The notes beneath the pieces are model-generated. The model did not search any database. It was given only the letters and a program-made list of their open reading frames with translations, and was not told where the DNA came from. From Bacillota bacterium (GTDB taxonomy: Bacteria > Bacillota > Clostridia > Peptostreptococcales > Anaerovoracaceae): 64,000 nt of DNA. Numbering within the stretch: the first letter of the stretch is position 1; every line of letters begins with the position of its first letter. Of the stretch, positions 33,022 to 41,282 are shown piece by piece. Where the stretch lies: NCBI GenBank assembly GCA_021769295.1, contig JAETTD010000009.1, positions 1 to 64,000 of the forward strand, in the 5' to 3' direction. The position numbers and the translations under genes were made by a program.

Positions 33022-33564
33022 ATGTTAACTTTATACTTAACACTTATTGACGCAGAAGAAGACAAAATAAAATTTATAAAGCTATACGAACAGTATCGCC
33101 ACCTGATGTTCTATATTGCGCAGAAAATTCTTCATGACGAACACTTGTCAGAAGATGCCGTTCAGGAGTCATTTCTTCGTATAGCAAAAAACTTCCATAA
33201 AATCGGACAGATTCTATGCCCTGAAACGAGAAATTTTACAGTTATTATTACCAGAAATGTAGCTATTACCATGATTAATCATTCCAATAGTAATGCGACG
33301 ACAGACTTTTATGTTGAAAGCGCTCTCACAAATCCTTCGGAAGACGTATTTGAAGCTGTATCCAATAAACTCCTGACGGAAAGCATATTGAAGCTGCCGG
33401 AAATATATCGCGATTCTCTTTATCTTTACCATCTCTATGGGTATACTTTTAACGAAATTTCAAATTTATTGTCCATATCGGTTGAAAGCGCAAAAAAAAG
33501 AGTGCAGCGTGCCAGGCGTATATTAAAAGATCTACTGGAAAAGGAAGGTTATCGTCATGAATAA
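33022..33564 (+). CDS. ECF-type RNA polymerase sigma factor
   Basis: 180 residues from the ATG at 33022, which follows AGGAGGGG. Region 2 (YEQYRHLMFYIAQKILHDEHLSEDAVQESFLRIAKN) and region 4 (LPEIYRDSLYLYHLYGYTFNEISNLLSISVESAKKRVQRARRIL) are both clear, with a short linker. It should direct RNA polymerase to a small set of promoters. The stop overlaps the start of the anti-sigma gene, the usual layout for coupled sigma/anti-sigma pairs. Confidence 0.92.
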   Translation: MLTLYLTLIDAEEDKIKFIKLYEQYRHLMFYIAQKILHDEHLSEDAVQESFLRIAKNFHKIGQILCPETRNFTVIITRNVAITMINHSNSNATTDFYVESALTNPSEDVFEAVSNKLLTESILKLPEIYRDSLYLYHLYGYTFNEISNLLSISVESAKKRVQRARRILKDLLEKEGYRHE

Positions 33565-34225
33565 AAATTTGGATATTTCTCTTAAATGCGCTCTTGAAAA
33601 AGAGTTTTCCTGGATAAATGACTTTGAAAATCCTTATGCAGGCTATGCCTTTTCATCTCAATTTAAATCCAATATGGAATCAATTATTCCACGAGCCGGA
33701 TTTACCTATGTCAGCATTGGAAACAAGAGGATCCGAAAGGCTCTGTTAGCTGCGCTGATCGCACTGCTGGCAATTGCCATTACGGGCTGTGCCTTTACCG
33801 TACACTATGTTGTGGAATGGAACGAAAAGCAAAATGACGCACAAGGGACTTTAGATGTTTCCTTTGAACTTAGCGGAGAGTCTCCGTCAGCTCCAAGGGA
33901 TATGTTTCTCCCAAGTACGCCGCAGGGATACGTTATTACAGATCAATATAGTGATGATTTTTCTTATACAATTACCTATTCTAATCCCCAGGGACACGAA
34001 ATTCTCTGTTCTATCAGCAACGACATAGAAAACATGAGTATCAGCCTCGATAATGAAGGTGCCTCTTTTGAGAAAACCACAATAAACGGGCAAAAAGGCT
34101 ACGCCTATTCCAAGGATGGCATCAATGCGCTTTTCTGGGCAGACAGCATATATTTTTATGAGCTACAGGGAAACTGCGAAATGGATACTTTACTCACAAT
34201 GGCCGGGAGCATGGCCGGCATTTGA
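33557..34225 (+). CDS. Membrane anti-sigma factor, DUF4367-like
   Basis: 222 residues. The N-terminal 60 residues are cytoplasmic; one membrane helix spans about residues 61-85 (KALLAALIALLAIAITGCAF). The outside domain resembles DUF4367, ending in GYAYSKDGINALFWADSIYFYELQG..DTLLTMAGSM. Such proteins hold an ECF sigma at the membrane until an outside signal releases it. It overlaps the sigma gene by 8 bp. No zinc-binding HxxxCxxC motif is present, so release is unlikely to be by classical zinc anti-sigma chemistry. Confidence 0.82.
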   Translation: MNKNLDISLKCALEKEFSWINDFENPYAGYAFSSQFKSNMESIIPRAGFTYVSIGNKRIRKALLAALIALLAIAITGCAFTVHYVVEWNEKQNDAQGTLDVSFELSGESPSAPRDMFLPSTPQGYVITDQYSDDFSYTITYSNPQGHEILCSISNDIENMSISLDNEGASFEKTTINGQKGYAYSKDGINALFWADSIYFYELQGNCEMDTLLTMAGSMAGI

Positions 34226-34250
34226 CACAGAGCCTATATAAGTCAAAAGA

Positions 34251-34276
34251 AAAACCCCTGCGGTTGCAGGGGTTTT
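34251..34276 (+). terminator. Intrinsic terminator of the sigma/anti-sigma operon
   Basis: AAAACCCCTGC pairs perfectly with GCAGGGGTTTT around a GGTT loop. The remaining 110 bases before rpsI contain another small hairpin (CGATTTTC/GAAAATCG near 34360) but no gene. Confidence 0.85.
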
Positions 34277-34389
34277 AAGTCTTTGTTGGATGAGCCTTGC
34301 GTCGTAGATTTCTGCCAATCGCTTTGCTCTTGGGAAATCCTGACGAAAGACGTTCCATCGATTTTCTTCGAAAATCGGGATACGGCTTT

Positions 34390-34785
34390 TTATCTCTTCG
34401 AGAACTGGCTTGCTCTTCTTGCTTTCTTTAAGCCGTATTTCTTTCTTTCTTTCATTCTGGAATCTCTTGTTAAGAATCCTGCTGCCTTCAGAGGCGCTCT
34501 GTAGCTTTCCTTATCAGCTACGCAAAGAGCTCTTGAGATGCCGTGTCTGAGCGCACCTGCCTGACCTGTAAATCCGCCGCCGTAAACTGTTGCCACAACG
34601 TCAAATTTGCCTTCGCAACCTGCGATTTCGAAAGGTCTTCTAACCTCTCTCTTAACGATTTCCATTCCGAAGTAATCTTCTAAATCTTTCTTGTTGACAG
34701 TAATTTTTCCAGTTCCGGGAATCAGTCTAACTCTAGCAACTGAACTTTTTCTTCTGCCTGTTCCTTGATATTGAATCTTTGCCAT
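34390..34785 (-). CDS. rpsI: 30S ribosomal protein S9
   Basis: 131 residues. It starts with [16 protein letters not shown] and ends in the basic [16 protein letters not shown], both hallmarks of S9; the C-terminal tail reaches the P-site tRNA in the ribosome. It lies 17 bp after rplM, the conserved L13-S9 pair. GGGGAG precedes the ATG. Confidence 0.97.
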   Translation of the reverse strand: MAKIQYQGTGRRKSSVARVRLIPGTGKITVNKKDLEDYFGMEIVKREVRRPFEIAGCEGKFDVVATVYGGGFTGQAGALRHGISRALCVADKESYRAPLKAAGFLTRDSRMKERKKYGLKKARRASQFSKR

Positions 34786-34802
34786 TGTCTATCTCCCCTT
34801 TC

Positions 34803-35231
34803 CTAGAATTCCCAAGTTTCCGGTTTCTGTGCAGCATGAGCGTGCTCAGGACCTGCATAAACCTTTAACTTCTTAAGCATCTGTCTTCCAAGTTTTCCGT
34901 CAGGAAGCATGCCTTTTACGGCGTGTCTGATGATTTCGTCAGGCTTCTTTGCCTGCAACTTTTCAAAAGTAGTTTCTCTGAGACCACCCGGATATCCGGT
35001 ATGTCTCTTGTAGATCTTCTCTTTTCTCTTCTTACCTGTTACTTCTACCTTTTCAGCGTTGATAACGATTACATAATCGCCGCAGTCAACGTGAGGAGTG
35101 TAAATAGGTTTCTTTTTGCCTCTCAAAATGGAAGCAACTTCGGAAGCCATTCTTCCGAGGGTCTTGCCTTCTGCATCTACAACGTACCATTTACGTTCTA
35201 CTTCTGCAGGCTTAGCAATAAATGATTTCAT
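34803..35231 (-). CDS. rplM: 50S ribosomal protein L13
   Basis: 142 residues with the family pattern [17 protein letters not shown] and [26 protein letters not shown]. It is the first gene of the rplM-rpsI operon. A good promoter and a structured leader of about 190 bases precede it, so leader-mediated control by L13 is likely, as in other Bacillota. Confidence 0.97.
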   Translation of the reverse strand: MKSFIAKPAEVERKWYVVDAEGKTLGRMASEVASILRGKKKPIYTPHVDCGDYVIVINAEKVEVTGKKRKEKIYKRHTGYPGGLRETTFEKLQAKKPDEIIRHAVKGMLPDGKLGRQMLKKLKVYAGPEHAHAAQKPETWEF

Positions 35232-35251
35232 TTTTCTTTTCCTTTCTACCT

Positions 35252-35345
35252 ACTGGGTTTGAACGTGAACCGCCTGCGGTCTTATGGTTCAAACTTTTTC
35301 GGCTTTGTCTACTTGGATTTTGCCGTCTTGCGGTCCGCCAAAATC
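35252..35345 (-). ncRNA. Structured leader of rplM (candidate L13 leader)
   Basis: Two hairpins lie in the leader. One pairs GTTTGAAC (35287-35294 arm) with GTTCAAAC (35257-35264 arm) around a CCGC/GCGG stem. The other pairs GATTTTG with CAAAATC (35339-35345 / 35316-35322). On the RNA strand both contain GACCGCA in the interior, which suggests duplicated or alternative protein-binding sites. Position before rplM fits the known L13 leader class, but I have not matched its consensus base by base. Confidence 0.5.
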
Positions 35346-35429
35346 GTTTTCGATATACTAAAACTTTTTAGTTTTGGGGCTTACGGACGGATTCCCATCC
35401 TGCTCCCATACGCATAAACATGCTTTTAT

Positions 35430-35458
35430 ATTATATATTCTATGTGTTGGAAAATCAA
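35430..35458 (-). promoter_or_regulatory. Promoter of the rplM-rpsI operon
   Basis: On the minus strand TTGATT (35453-35458) and TATAAT (35430-35435) are 17 bases apart, giving a start near 35423. Confidence 0.65.
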
Positions 35459-35465
35459 TAGTTTT

Positions 35466-36821
35466 TTAACGAGTATCAGGCTTTTTTGGTAAAATTTTGT
35501 TCAAACGGCATGCTTCGTTAATAAGTTTTTTCCTGTCATTAGGAAATCTGCCCTCTATGACTTCCTCAAGAAGCATCGCAAGAACTTTTCCGATTTCCTT
35601 CCCCTGCGTAAAGCCAATGGTTATCAAGTCATTTCCGTCAATCGCCAAGTCCCTGAGGGAAAAACATTCTTCTTTTTCAATTATTTCCTTTGCTATCGAT
35701 TCGAGCTCGTCATAATAGCGCTGTCTACTGCGGTATTCGGGGCTTTGAGCCAAATTATCCGCCCTTTTGAGCTGCAAAAGGTCAAAAAACATTTCCGGGG
35801 AAATCTTGTTCATCACACGCTTGACTGCCTTTTCGGAAAGCTCGATTTGCAAATCATGCAGTCTGACCAGCTCCGTGACTTTTTGCTTTGTGTCATTATC
35901 AAACTTCAATCTGCTCATAATTTTTTCGGTAAGCTCGGCGCTTATGGAGGCATGTCCGAAAAAATGTCCCACGCCTTCATTGTCTAAACTAAAGCACTTA
36001 GGTTTGCCTATGTCATGAAAAAGCGCCGCAAGCCGCAGAACCGGTGTTGCGTCAACTGCTCCCACAGCTACGGCAGAGTGAGTCAAAACGTCATATACGT
36101 GATGAGGATTGCATTGGCGAAAGCCTTTCATATAAAGAATTTCGGGAATAACCGCACCGATTATGTCGGCGTTTTCAACAATACATTTTTCTGCATGTCG
36201 GCCGCAAAGGAGCTTTACAAGCTCATCTCTGACCCTTTCTGCGCTTATTTCCTGCAAAAGCTTTTTATTATCTTCCATGGCCCATAAAGTTTTTTCTTCT
36301 ATTTCAAAACCCGTGACAGAAGCAAAGCGGAGCGCCCTCATTATCCTCAAAGCGTCCTCCTTAAATCTCCGGTCGGGATTACCCACGCATCTGATTACGC
36401 CTGCTTCAATATCTTCTGTCCCTCCGAAATAGTCCACTATGCCGGCACCCGGGGCGAAAGCCACAGCATTCATCGTAAAATCACGCCTTGCCACATCCTC
36501 CCGCAGGCTCCTCGTAAAGCGTATGCTGCCGGGATGACGGCAGTCAAAGTATTGTCCCTCAACTCTGTAAGTGGTTATTTCTATAGGCATATCGTCTATT
36601 ATAACCGTGACGGTGCCATGCTTTATACCTGTCTCTATAACTTTATATGAAGAAAACACACTCTCCGTTTCCCGGGGCAAAGCCGATGTTGTCACGTCGT
36701 AGTCCGAAGGAAATTTTCCCATGAGGCAGTCTCTGATACAGCCTCCCACGGCATAGGCTTCAAACCCTGCTTCTCCAAGAAGCGTCAGCGCCTTATTCAC
36801 TTGGCTCGGAAGCTTAATCAT
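35466..36821 (-). CDS. cca: CCA tRNA nucleotidyltransferase
   Basis: 451 residues. The class II nucleotidyltransferase head has VGGCIRDCLMGKFPSDYDVTTSA (metal-binding DxD), followed by an RRDFTMNA motif and the RNA-binding neck. A C-terminal HD domain (LAALFHDIGKPKCF) makes it the longer, HD-containing form. It adds or repairs the CCA end of tRNA without a template. The gene is divergent from a DMT transporter gene. Confidence 0.93.
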   Translation of the reverse strand: MIKLPSQVNKALTLLGEAGFEAYAVGGCIRDCLMGKFPSDYDVTTSALPRETESVFSSYKVIETGIKHGTVTVIIDDMPIEITTYRVEGQYFDCRHPGSIRFTRSLREDVARRDFTMNAVAFAPGAGIVDYFGGTEDIEAGVIRCVGNPDRRFKEDALRIMRALRFASVTGFEIEEKTLWAMEDNKKLLQEISAERVRDELVKLLCGRHAEKCIVENADIIGAVIPEILYMKGFRQCNPHHVYDVLTHSAVAVGAVDATPVLRLAALFHDIGKPKCFSLDNEGVGHFFGHASISAELTEKIMSRLKFDNDTKQKVTELVRLHDLQIELSEKAVKRVMNKISPEMFFDLLQLKRADNLAQSPEYRSRQRYYDELESIAKEIIEKEECFSLRDLAIDGNDLITIGFTQGKEIGKVLAMLLEEVIEGRFPNDRKKLINEACRLNKILPKKPDTR

Positions 36822-36879
36822 CTCTTGTCCCTCCCATGTCTACAGTTTACCCTACTTCTTGCCTCAATTCAATCCCGCC

Positions 36880-36908
36880 TTGCATTTACTCTTTTTTACC
36901 TTTATAAT
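36880..36908 (+). promoter_or_regulatory. Promoter of the DMT transporter gene at 36940
   Basis: TTGCAT (36880-36885) and TATAAT (36903-36908) are separated by exactly 17 bases. Confidence 0.7.
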
Positions 36909-36939
36909 AATTTCATTGACTATCAAGGAGATGCGGGAT

Positions 36940-37809
36940 ATGAAATCATATGCAAAAATTATTTTTTCAATGTTGGCTTGGGGAACCTTGCCCGTATTTG
37001 TAAGCAAAATTCCCTTTAGCAGCGCCGAAATCGTAATGTGGAGAATCATTTTCGGCTCGCTGTTTTTGACCGCCGTATTTATGATTACCAAGAGCAAAGA
37101 AACCGATACATCGTGTAAGAAACCTATTCTCCGCCTGATTATTACGGGCATTCTCATGGGTGCAAACTGGGTTGCTCTTTTCGAATCCTACAGGTGTATA
37201 GATGTCAGCATTGCCACATTGGTATATTACATGGCTCCCGTAATAGTAATGGTCGTCTCCGTGTTCCTTTTCAAAGAACACGCCGGCTTTATCAAGATAT
37301 GCGGCATGGCTGCGGCTTTAGCGGGCATGTTTATAGTAACCGGAGTAAACGTAGGGGGAAGCGAGCCTGTAAGGGGTCTTATTTTGAGCACCGCCTCGGC
37401 AATATTATATGCTTCCGTCACTTTAATGAATAAATGTATCAAGGGGCTTTCGGGCTTGGAAATGACCTTGATTCAGCTCATAGGAGCGGCCGTTGTCGTA
37501 ATTCCTTATGCAATAATATCTCATGACGGGCCTTGGCTTAACCTGTTTTCGGAGGCCGGGCTTTACACCGTTATCATAGGGTTCGTACATACAGGCATTG
37601 CCCTTTTCTTCTTCTTCTCCGCCATACAGGAGCTTCCTGCCCAAAGCGTGGCTCTGTGCAGTTACATAGACCCGGCATCGGCTTTGTTTTTTGCTGCCGT
37701 TTTCTTGGGCGAATCCTTATCACCATTTCAAATATTCGGAGCCTTTCTGATTTTGGGCGGAGCCGCCGCAGGGGAGCTGTGGGGTAACAAGCTGCGAAAT
37801 TCTCATTAA
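36940..37809 (+). CDS. EamA/DMT-family transporter
   Basis: 289 residues from the ATG at 36940, placed ten bases after AAGGAG; the earlier in-frame start lies before the promoter. Ten hydrophobic helices form two EamA repeats. Family members export amino acids or other metabolites. The substrate cannot be read. It is monocistronic with its own promoter and terminator. Confidence 0.87.
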   Translation: MKSYAKIIFSMLAWGTLPVFVSKIPFSSAEIVMWRIIFGSLFLTAVFMITKSKETDTSCKKPILRLIITGILMGANWVALFESYRCIDVSIATLVYYMAPVIVMVVSVFLFKEHAGFIKICGMAAALAGMFIVTGVNVGGSEPVRGLILSTASAILYASVTLMNKCIKGLSGLEMTLIQLIGAAVVVIPYAIISHDGPWLNLFSEAGLYTVIIGFVHTGIALFFFFSAIQELPAQSVALCSYIDPASALFFAAVFLGESLSPFQIFGAFLILGGAAAGELWGNKLRNSH

Positions 37810-37817
37810 ATATATAT

Positions 37818-37857
37818 AAAAACAGAGAGGCAAAAAATTTTGCCTCTCGTTTTTTTA
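37818..37857. terminator. Bidirectional terminator between the DMT gene and the ABC operon
   Basis: GAGAGGCAAAA pairs with TTTTGCCTCTC, flanked by A- and T-runs on the two sides. Confidence 0.85.
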
Positions 37858-37879
37858 ATATATTCATATGAAGAAGTTT

Positions 37880-38674
37880 TTATACCAGCATCATTCTGTC
37901 ATTGGCAAATTCTTCACCTGTGGAAATCTCAAATTTCTTGAGCAAATCCGAAACCTTAAGGTTTGATTTTTCTTCTCCGGAAACATCGTATATAATCTTT
38001 CCGTTCATCATCATAATCAAACGGTTTCCGTATTTTATGGCATCTTTCATATTGTGAGTTACCATTATGGCCGTAAGCTTATTTTCTTTTATAAGCTCGT
38101 CTGTCATGGCAAGTACCTTGGCTGCCGTCTTAGGGTCAAGGGCAGCAGTATGCTCATCAAGGAGCAGAAGGTCCGGCTTTTGAATCGTTGCCATAAGCAA
38201 GGTGAGCGCCTGACGCTGTCCGCCTGACAGCAGCGAAACCTTGGTCTGAAGTCTGTCCTCAAGGCCCAGATCAAAAGGCGCAAGCAGCTTCTTGTAAAGC
38301 TCCCTTTCCTCTTTGGTCACTCCCCATTTAAGGCCTCTCTTTTTTCCTCTTCTCATCGCTATAGCCAGATTTTCCTCTATCCACATATCGCCGGCTGTGC
38401 CCTTCATAGGATCTTGGAAAACTCTTCCGATTCGCTTTGCTCTTATGTGTTCGGGCTGGTTTGTTACGTTTTCCCCGCCTATTTTAATCAAACCGCTGTC
38501 AAGAGGAAATGCCCCTGAAATCATATTGAGCATGGTGGATTTGCCTGCGCCGTTTCCGCCTATTACCGTAATAAAGTCGCCGTCCTGAACATTCAGGTTC
38601 ACTCCTTGCAGCGCAACCTTTTCATTGGCAGATCCTCTGTTAAATGTTTTGCATACATCTTTAAGCACCAACAT
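37880..38674 (-). CDS. ABC transporter ATP-binding protein (TrpZ-like)
   Basis: 264 residues from the ATG at 38674, which follows GAGGAGGTGG. Walker A GGNGAGKST, signature LSGGQRQALTLLMA and Walker B LLLLDEHTAAL are all present. The HTAALDPKTA segment is characteristic of the TrpXYZ-like group, which serves the two proteins encoded upstream. It powers uptake of the ligand caught by the lipoprotein. Its start overlaps the end of the permease gene. Confidence 0.9.
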   Translation of the reverse strand: MLVLKDVCKTFNRGSANEKVALQGVNLNVQDGDFITVIGGNGAGKSTMLNMISGAFPLDSGLIKIGGENVTNQPEHIRAKRIGRVFQDPMKGTAGDMWIEENLAIAMRRGKKRGLKWGVTKEERELYKKLLAPFDLGLEDRLQTKVSLLSGGQRQALTLLMATIQKPDLLLLDEHTAALDPKTAAKVLAMTDELIKENKLTAIMVTHNMKDAIKYGNRLIMMMNGKIIYDVSGEEKSNLKVSDLLKKFEISTGEEFANDRMMLV

Positions 38675-39629
38675 TGGTATCCACCTCCTCATACTTTTTC
38701 ATATTGGCATTGATTCGTTTTTTCTCTGATATATGTTCCCTGACCACAGGTACCGATAATGCCGCTATAACCAGAACGGCTGTCAAAAGTTTCAGATTAT
38801 TCGGATTGAATCCCAAAAGCAGAACCACCGCAATGATTACCCTGTATATTATACTGCCGAAGAAAACCGATGCAATTCTAATCTTAAAGGAACCTTTTGT
38901 GCCGAAGATAACTTCACCTATTATTATAGATGCAAGGCCGATTACGATAGTTCCCGTTCCCATTCCGACATCGCCGTATCTTTGTATCTGGGCTACCAGA
39001 GCTCCGGAAAGAGCAACAAACCCGTTGGCGATTATGAGTCCGACAATCTTCATGCTATCGGTGTTTCCGCCCTGCGCTTTTACCATTGCCTCGTTGATTC
39101 CCGTGGCTCTGATAAGGCATCCCTGTTCCGTGCCGAAAAACCAATACAAACCCATTATTATTACAATAGCCAAAATGAGCCCTATAGATACGTTGGTAAC
39201 TTTTGCGCTGATTCCAAAGAGCGCTGCGATTTTATCCGGTATGGTTTCTACGCTCTGCTCTCCGAACTGAGACATACCTATATTGGATTTACCGCCTAAT
39301 ATCATCAGATTTACGGAATAAAGAGAAAGCATGGTCAAAATTCCCGCTAAAATCGCAGGTATCTTTAACTTGGTATGTAATATTCCCGTGACAAATCCGG
39401 CAACCATTCCGCATAAGATTGCCAGCAAACTTGAAAGCACAGGATTCCACCCTGCCGCAACCGTAGCCGCAACCATGCATCCGCCCAGTGCAAAGGTGCC
39501 GTCTACCGTCATATCTGCTATATCCAGTACCTTAAACGTTATATATACCCCGATTGCCATAATCCCCCAGACTAATCCGAGGGATATGGCATCAGGCAGG
39601 TTTTTCATTATACTTGCAAGAAGTTCCAT
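38661..39629 (-). CDS. ABC transporter permease (TrpY-like)
   Basis: 322 residues from the ATG at 39629. About nine membrane helices of the branched-chain/sugar-permease type (COG4120) are visible, with ALGGCMVAATVAAG near the N-terminus. It forms the channel of the importer. Its start lies 12 bp after the binding-protein gene and its end overlaps the ATPase gene, a tight operon. Confidence 0.88.
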   Translation of the reverse strand: MELLASIMKNLPDAISLGLVWGIMAIGVYITFKVLDIADMTVDGTFALGGCMVAATVAAGWNPVLSSLLAILCGMVAGFVTGILHTKLKIPAILAGILTMLSLYSVNLMILGGKSNIGMSQFGEQSVETIPDKIAALFGISAKVTNVSIGLILAIVIIMGLYWFFGTEQGCLIRATGINEAMVKAQGGNTDSMKIVGLIIANGFVALSGALVAQIQRYGDVGMGTGTIVIGLASIIIGEVIFGTKGSFKIRIASVFFGSIIYRVIIAVVLLLGFNPNNLKLLTAVLVIAALSVPVVREHISEKKRINANMKKYEEVDTNVGA

Positions 39630-39640
39630 AATCAACACCC

Positions 39641-40618
39641 TTATTGATAAATTGTTGCAGCCTTTAAGATTGCTTCAGGAATGGTGATTCCCAGCTGGTC
39701 TGCGATTGCTGTATTAACTGCGTACTTCAGTGTATCGCCGCCTAAGTATTCGATTGGCATCTTTGAAATATCTTCGCCCTTGAAAATTTTATCTGCCTGA
39801 CGAGCTGTTGCAACGCCTAAGTCATAGTAATCAAGCGCATATGTGATAAGTCCGCCTTTTTCAACCATTCCGGCTTCTCCGCAGATTACAGGAAGTTTTT
39901 CCTGAGTTGCTACCATTGATACGGTATCCATGCCTGCTGCGATAGTGTTATCTGTAGGCGCATAGATTGCGTCAACTTTTCCTGAAAGGGAAGCTACCAT
40001 TTGCTGAATCTCGTTGGATGAGGAAACAGATGCTTCTACTACCTCAAGTCCGTTGGCTGCTGCTGCTTCTTTGGCCAGTTTAAGCTGGATTTCCGAGTTG
40101 GATTCGTTGGAGCAGTAAAGCACTGCAATTTTCTGTGCGTCCGGTAAAATTTCTTTAAGCAGTTTAATCTGATCTGCTACCGGCGTAAGGTCTGATGTTC
40201 CCGAAACGTTGCATCCCGGTTCTTCGTTGGATGCCACAAGACCGGAGCCTGCCGGGTCTGTTACAGCAGATACCAGAATAGGAATATCTGTAGTCTTGCT
40301 TGCTGCCGCCTGAGCTGCCGGGGTTGCAATCGCAAAGATTAAATCCTTATCATCGTTTACCATGGCTTCTGCTATCGAAAGGCAATTTGCCTGCTCGCCG
40401 GAAGCTACCTGATAGTCGATTTCAATGTTTTCACCGTCTACATATCCCAGGTTTTCGAGCTCATCCACAAATCCCTGATAGGATTTGTCCAGTGCATCAT
40501 GCTTAACAAGCTGAATTACACCTATTTTCAATACTTTGTCCTCCGTCTTGGTTCCTCCGCAGGAACAAAGTCCCACAACCATTACTGCTACCAGTAATAA
40601 TGCTACAACTTTTTTCAT
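39641..40618 (-). CDS. ABC transporter substrate-binding lipoprotein (TrpX-like)
   Basis: 325 residues. A lipoprotein signal peptide ends in the lipobox GLCSC (Cys about 20). The rest is an ABC_sub_bind (PF04392) domain with the typical LKIGVIQLVKHDALDKSYQGF and FAIATPAAQA. Streptococcal TrpX of this family is linked to tryptophan uptake. Here the preceding leader peptide is rich in Phe and Tyr codons with no Trp, so an aromatic amino acid other than tryptophan, or a precursor, is a reasonable substrate guess. GGAGACGAC precedes the ATG. Confidence 0.88.
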   Translation of the reverse strand: MKKVVALLLVAVMVVGLCSCGGTKTEDKVLKIGVIQLVKHDALDKSYQGFVDELENLGYVDGENIEIDYQVASGEQANCLSIAEAMVNDDKDLIFAIATPAAQAAASKTTDIPILVSAVTDPAGSGLVASNEEPGCNVSGTSDLTPVADQIKLLKEILPDAQKIAVLYCSNESNSEIQLKLAKEAAAANGLEVVEASVSSSNEIQQMVASLSGKVDAIYAPTDNTIAAGMDTVSMVATQEKLPVICGEAGMVEKGGLITYALDYYDLGVATARQADKIFKGEDISKMPIEYLGGDTLKYAVNTAIADQLGITIPEAILKAATIYQ

Positions 40619-40657
40619 TTTTGTCGTCTCCTTTTCATATATTTGTCAGTGAAAAAT

Positions 40658-40690
40658 AAAAAAGTTCATCTGCATAGCCTGCAAATGAAC
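40658..40690 (-). terminator. Terminator (attenuator) in the leader of the ABC operon
   Basis: On the RNA strand GTTCATTTGCA pairs with TGCAGATGAAC (11 bp, one G-U pair) around a five-base loop (40664-40674 / 40680-40690), followed by TTTTTTATTTTT. It lies between the leader ORF and the first transporter gene, so it must be bypassed for expression. Its loop and 3' arm (40669-40677) are complementary to 40739-40747 at the end of the leader ORF. Confidence 0.85.
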
Positions 40691-40738
40691 TCGTTCTGAC
40701 TTTATTTTCTTTTGAGTTAATCAATCATGAGCATCAGC

Positions 40739-40849
40739 CTATGCAGAAGTTTTCAGTTTTGGCATCGTAAAGTAAGCAAAGCAAAAGTATGCGCTGCCTG
40801 CAAAATAACCAAAAAATTTTTCAACTGCATTTACTGCTTTTGGCAACAT
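40739..40849 (-). CDS. 36-residue Phe/Tyr-rich leader peptide
   Basis: The ORF begins with ATG eight to ten bases after AAAGGAGAG and encodes 36 residues. Residues 12-27 (FFGYFAGSAYFCFAYF) contain six Phe and three Tyr; there is no Trp. The stop codon TAG is part of TCTGCATAG (40739-40747), which can pair over 9 bp with CTATGCAGA in the downstream terminator. A ribosome that reaches the stop would cover this segment and let the terminator form. A ribosome stalled at Phe/Tyr codons, about 20 bases earlier, would leave it free to disrupt the terminator. This is the classic attenuation layout. The peptide itself may have no other function. Confidence 0.72.
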   Translation of the reverse strand: MLPKAVNAVEKFFGYFAGSAYFCFAYFTMPKLKTSA

Positions 40850-40878
40850 GATTTCTCTCCTTTCAAAAGTATGTTCTA

Positions 40879-40908
40879 ATAATACTACTCTCCGCCTTAT
40901 TATGTCAA
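40879..40908 (-). promoter_or_regulatory. Promoter of the leader peptide - ABC operon
   Basis: On the minus strand a perfect TTGACA (40903-40908) and TATTAT (40879-40884) are 18 bases apart. Confidence 0.7.
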
Positions 40909-41017
40909 GACCTTTTTCTGAATTTTCTGAAAATTTAACGGGTTCCTATATTTCAAAGGGAGTCTCAAAAGTTTTGTGGTTCCCTTCCCTATGCGGCATG
41001 GGCGTTCGTGTGCAGAT

Positions 41018-41238
41018 TGCCGTAATTTAAAGAAATTTTTAAGTTTACGGCAATTTGAAGGCTTTCTGAAGGGCAATAATGCCGCAATTCGATGAAAATT
41101 AAAAAATTACGGCATTTTAGCTGGCTTCACAGCTCTAAAAATGCCGTAACTAACGAAAATTTTTAATTTTGCGGCAATTTACCTCCCCGACAAGCACTAA
41201 AACTGCCGAAATCAAGTCATTTTTAGGGATTTACGGCA
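41018..41238. repeat. Phased palindromic repeat array 3 (four units, 62-bp period)
   Basis: Units start with TGCCG at 41018, 41080, 41142 and 41204 and end with CGGCA at 41052, 41114, 41176 and 41238: 35-bp units, 27-bp gaps, 221 bp in total. It lies between the 3' end of tyrS and the promoter of the ABC operon, both on the minus strand. Confidence 0.85.
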
Positions 41239-41282
41239 GTCGGGGCAGTCGGCTCTCTTGCTGGCCGGCAATTTGCCTCCCA

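Noticed and set aside
41239-41282. A fifth unit of array 3 near CCGGCA at 41265-41270
   Set aside because: A CGGCA is present but in the wrong orientation for the 62-bp grid and no matching TGCCG follows.
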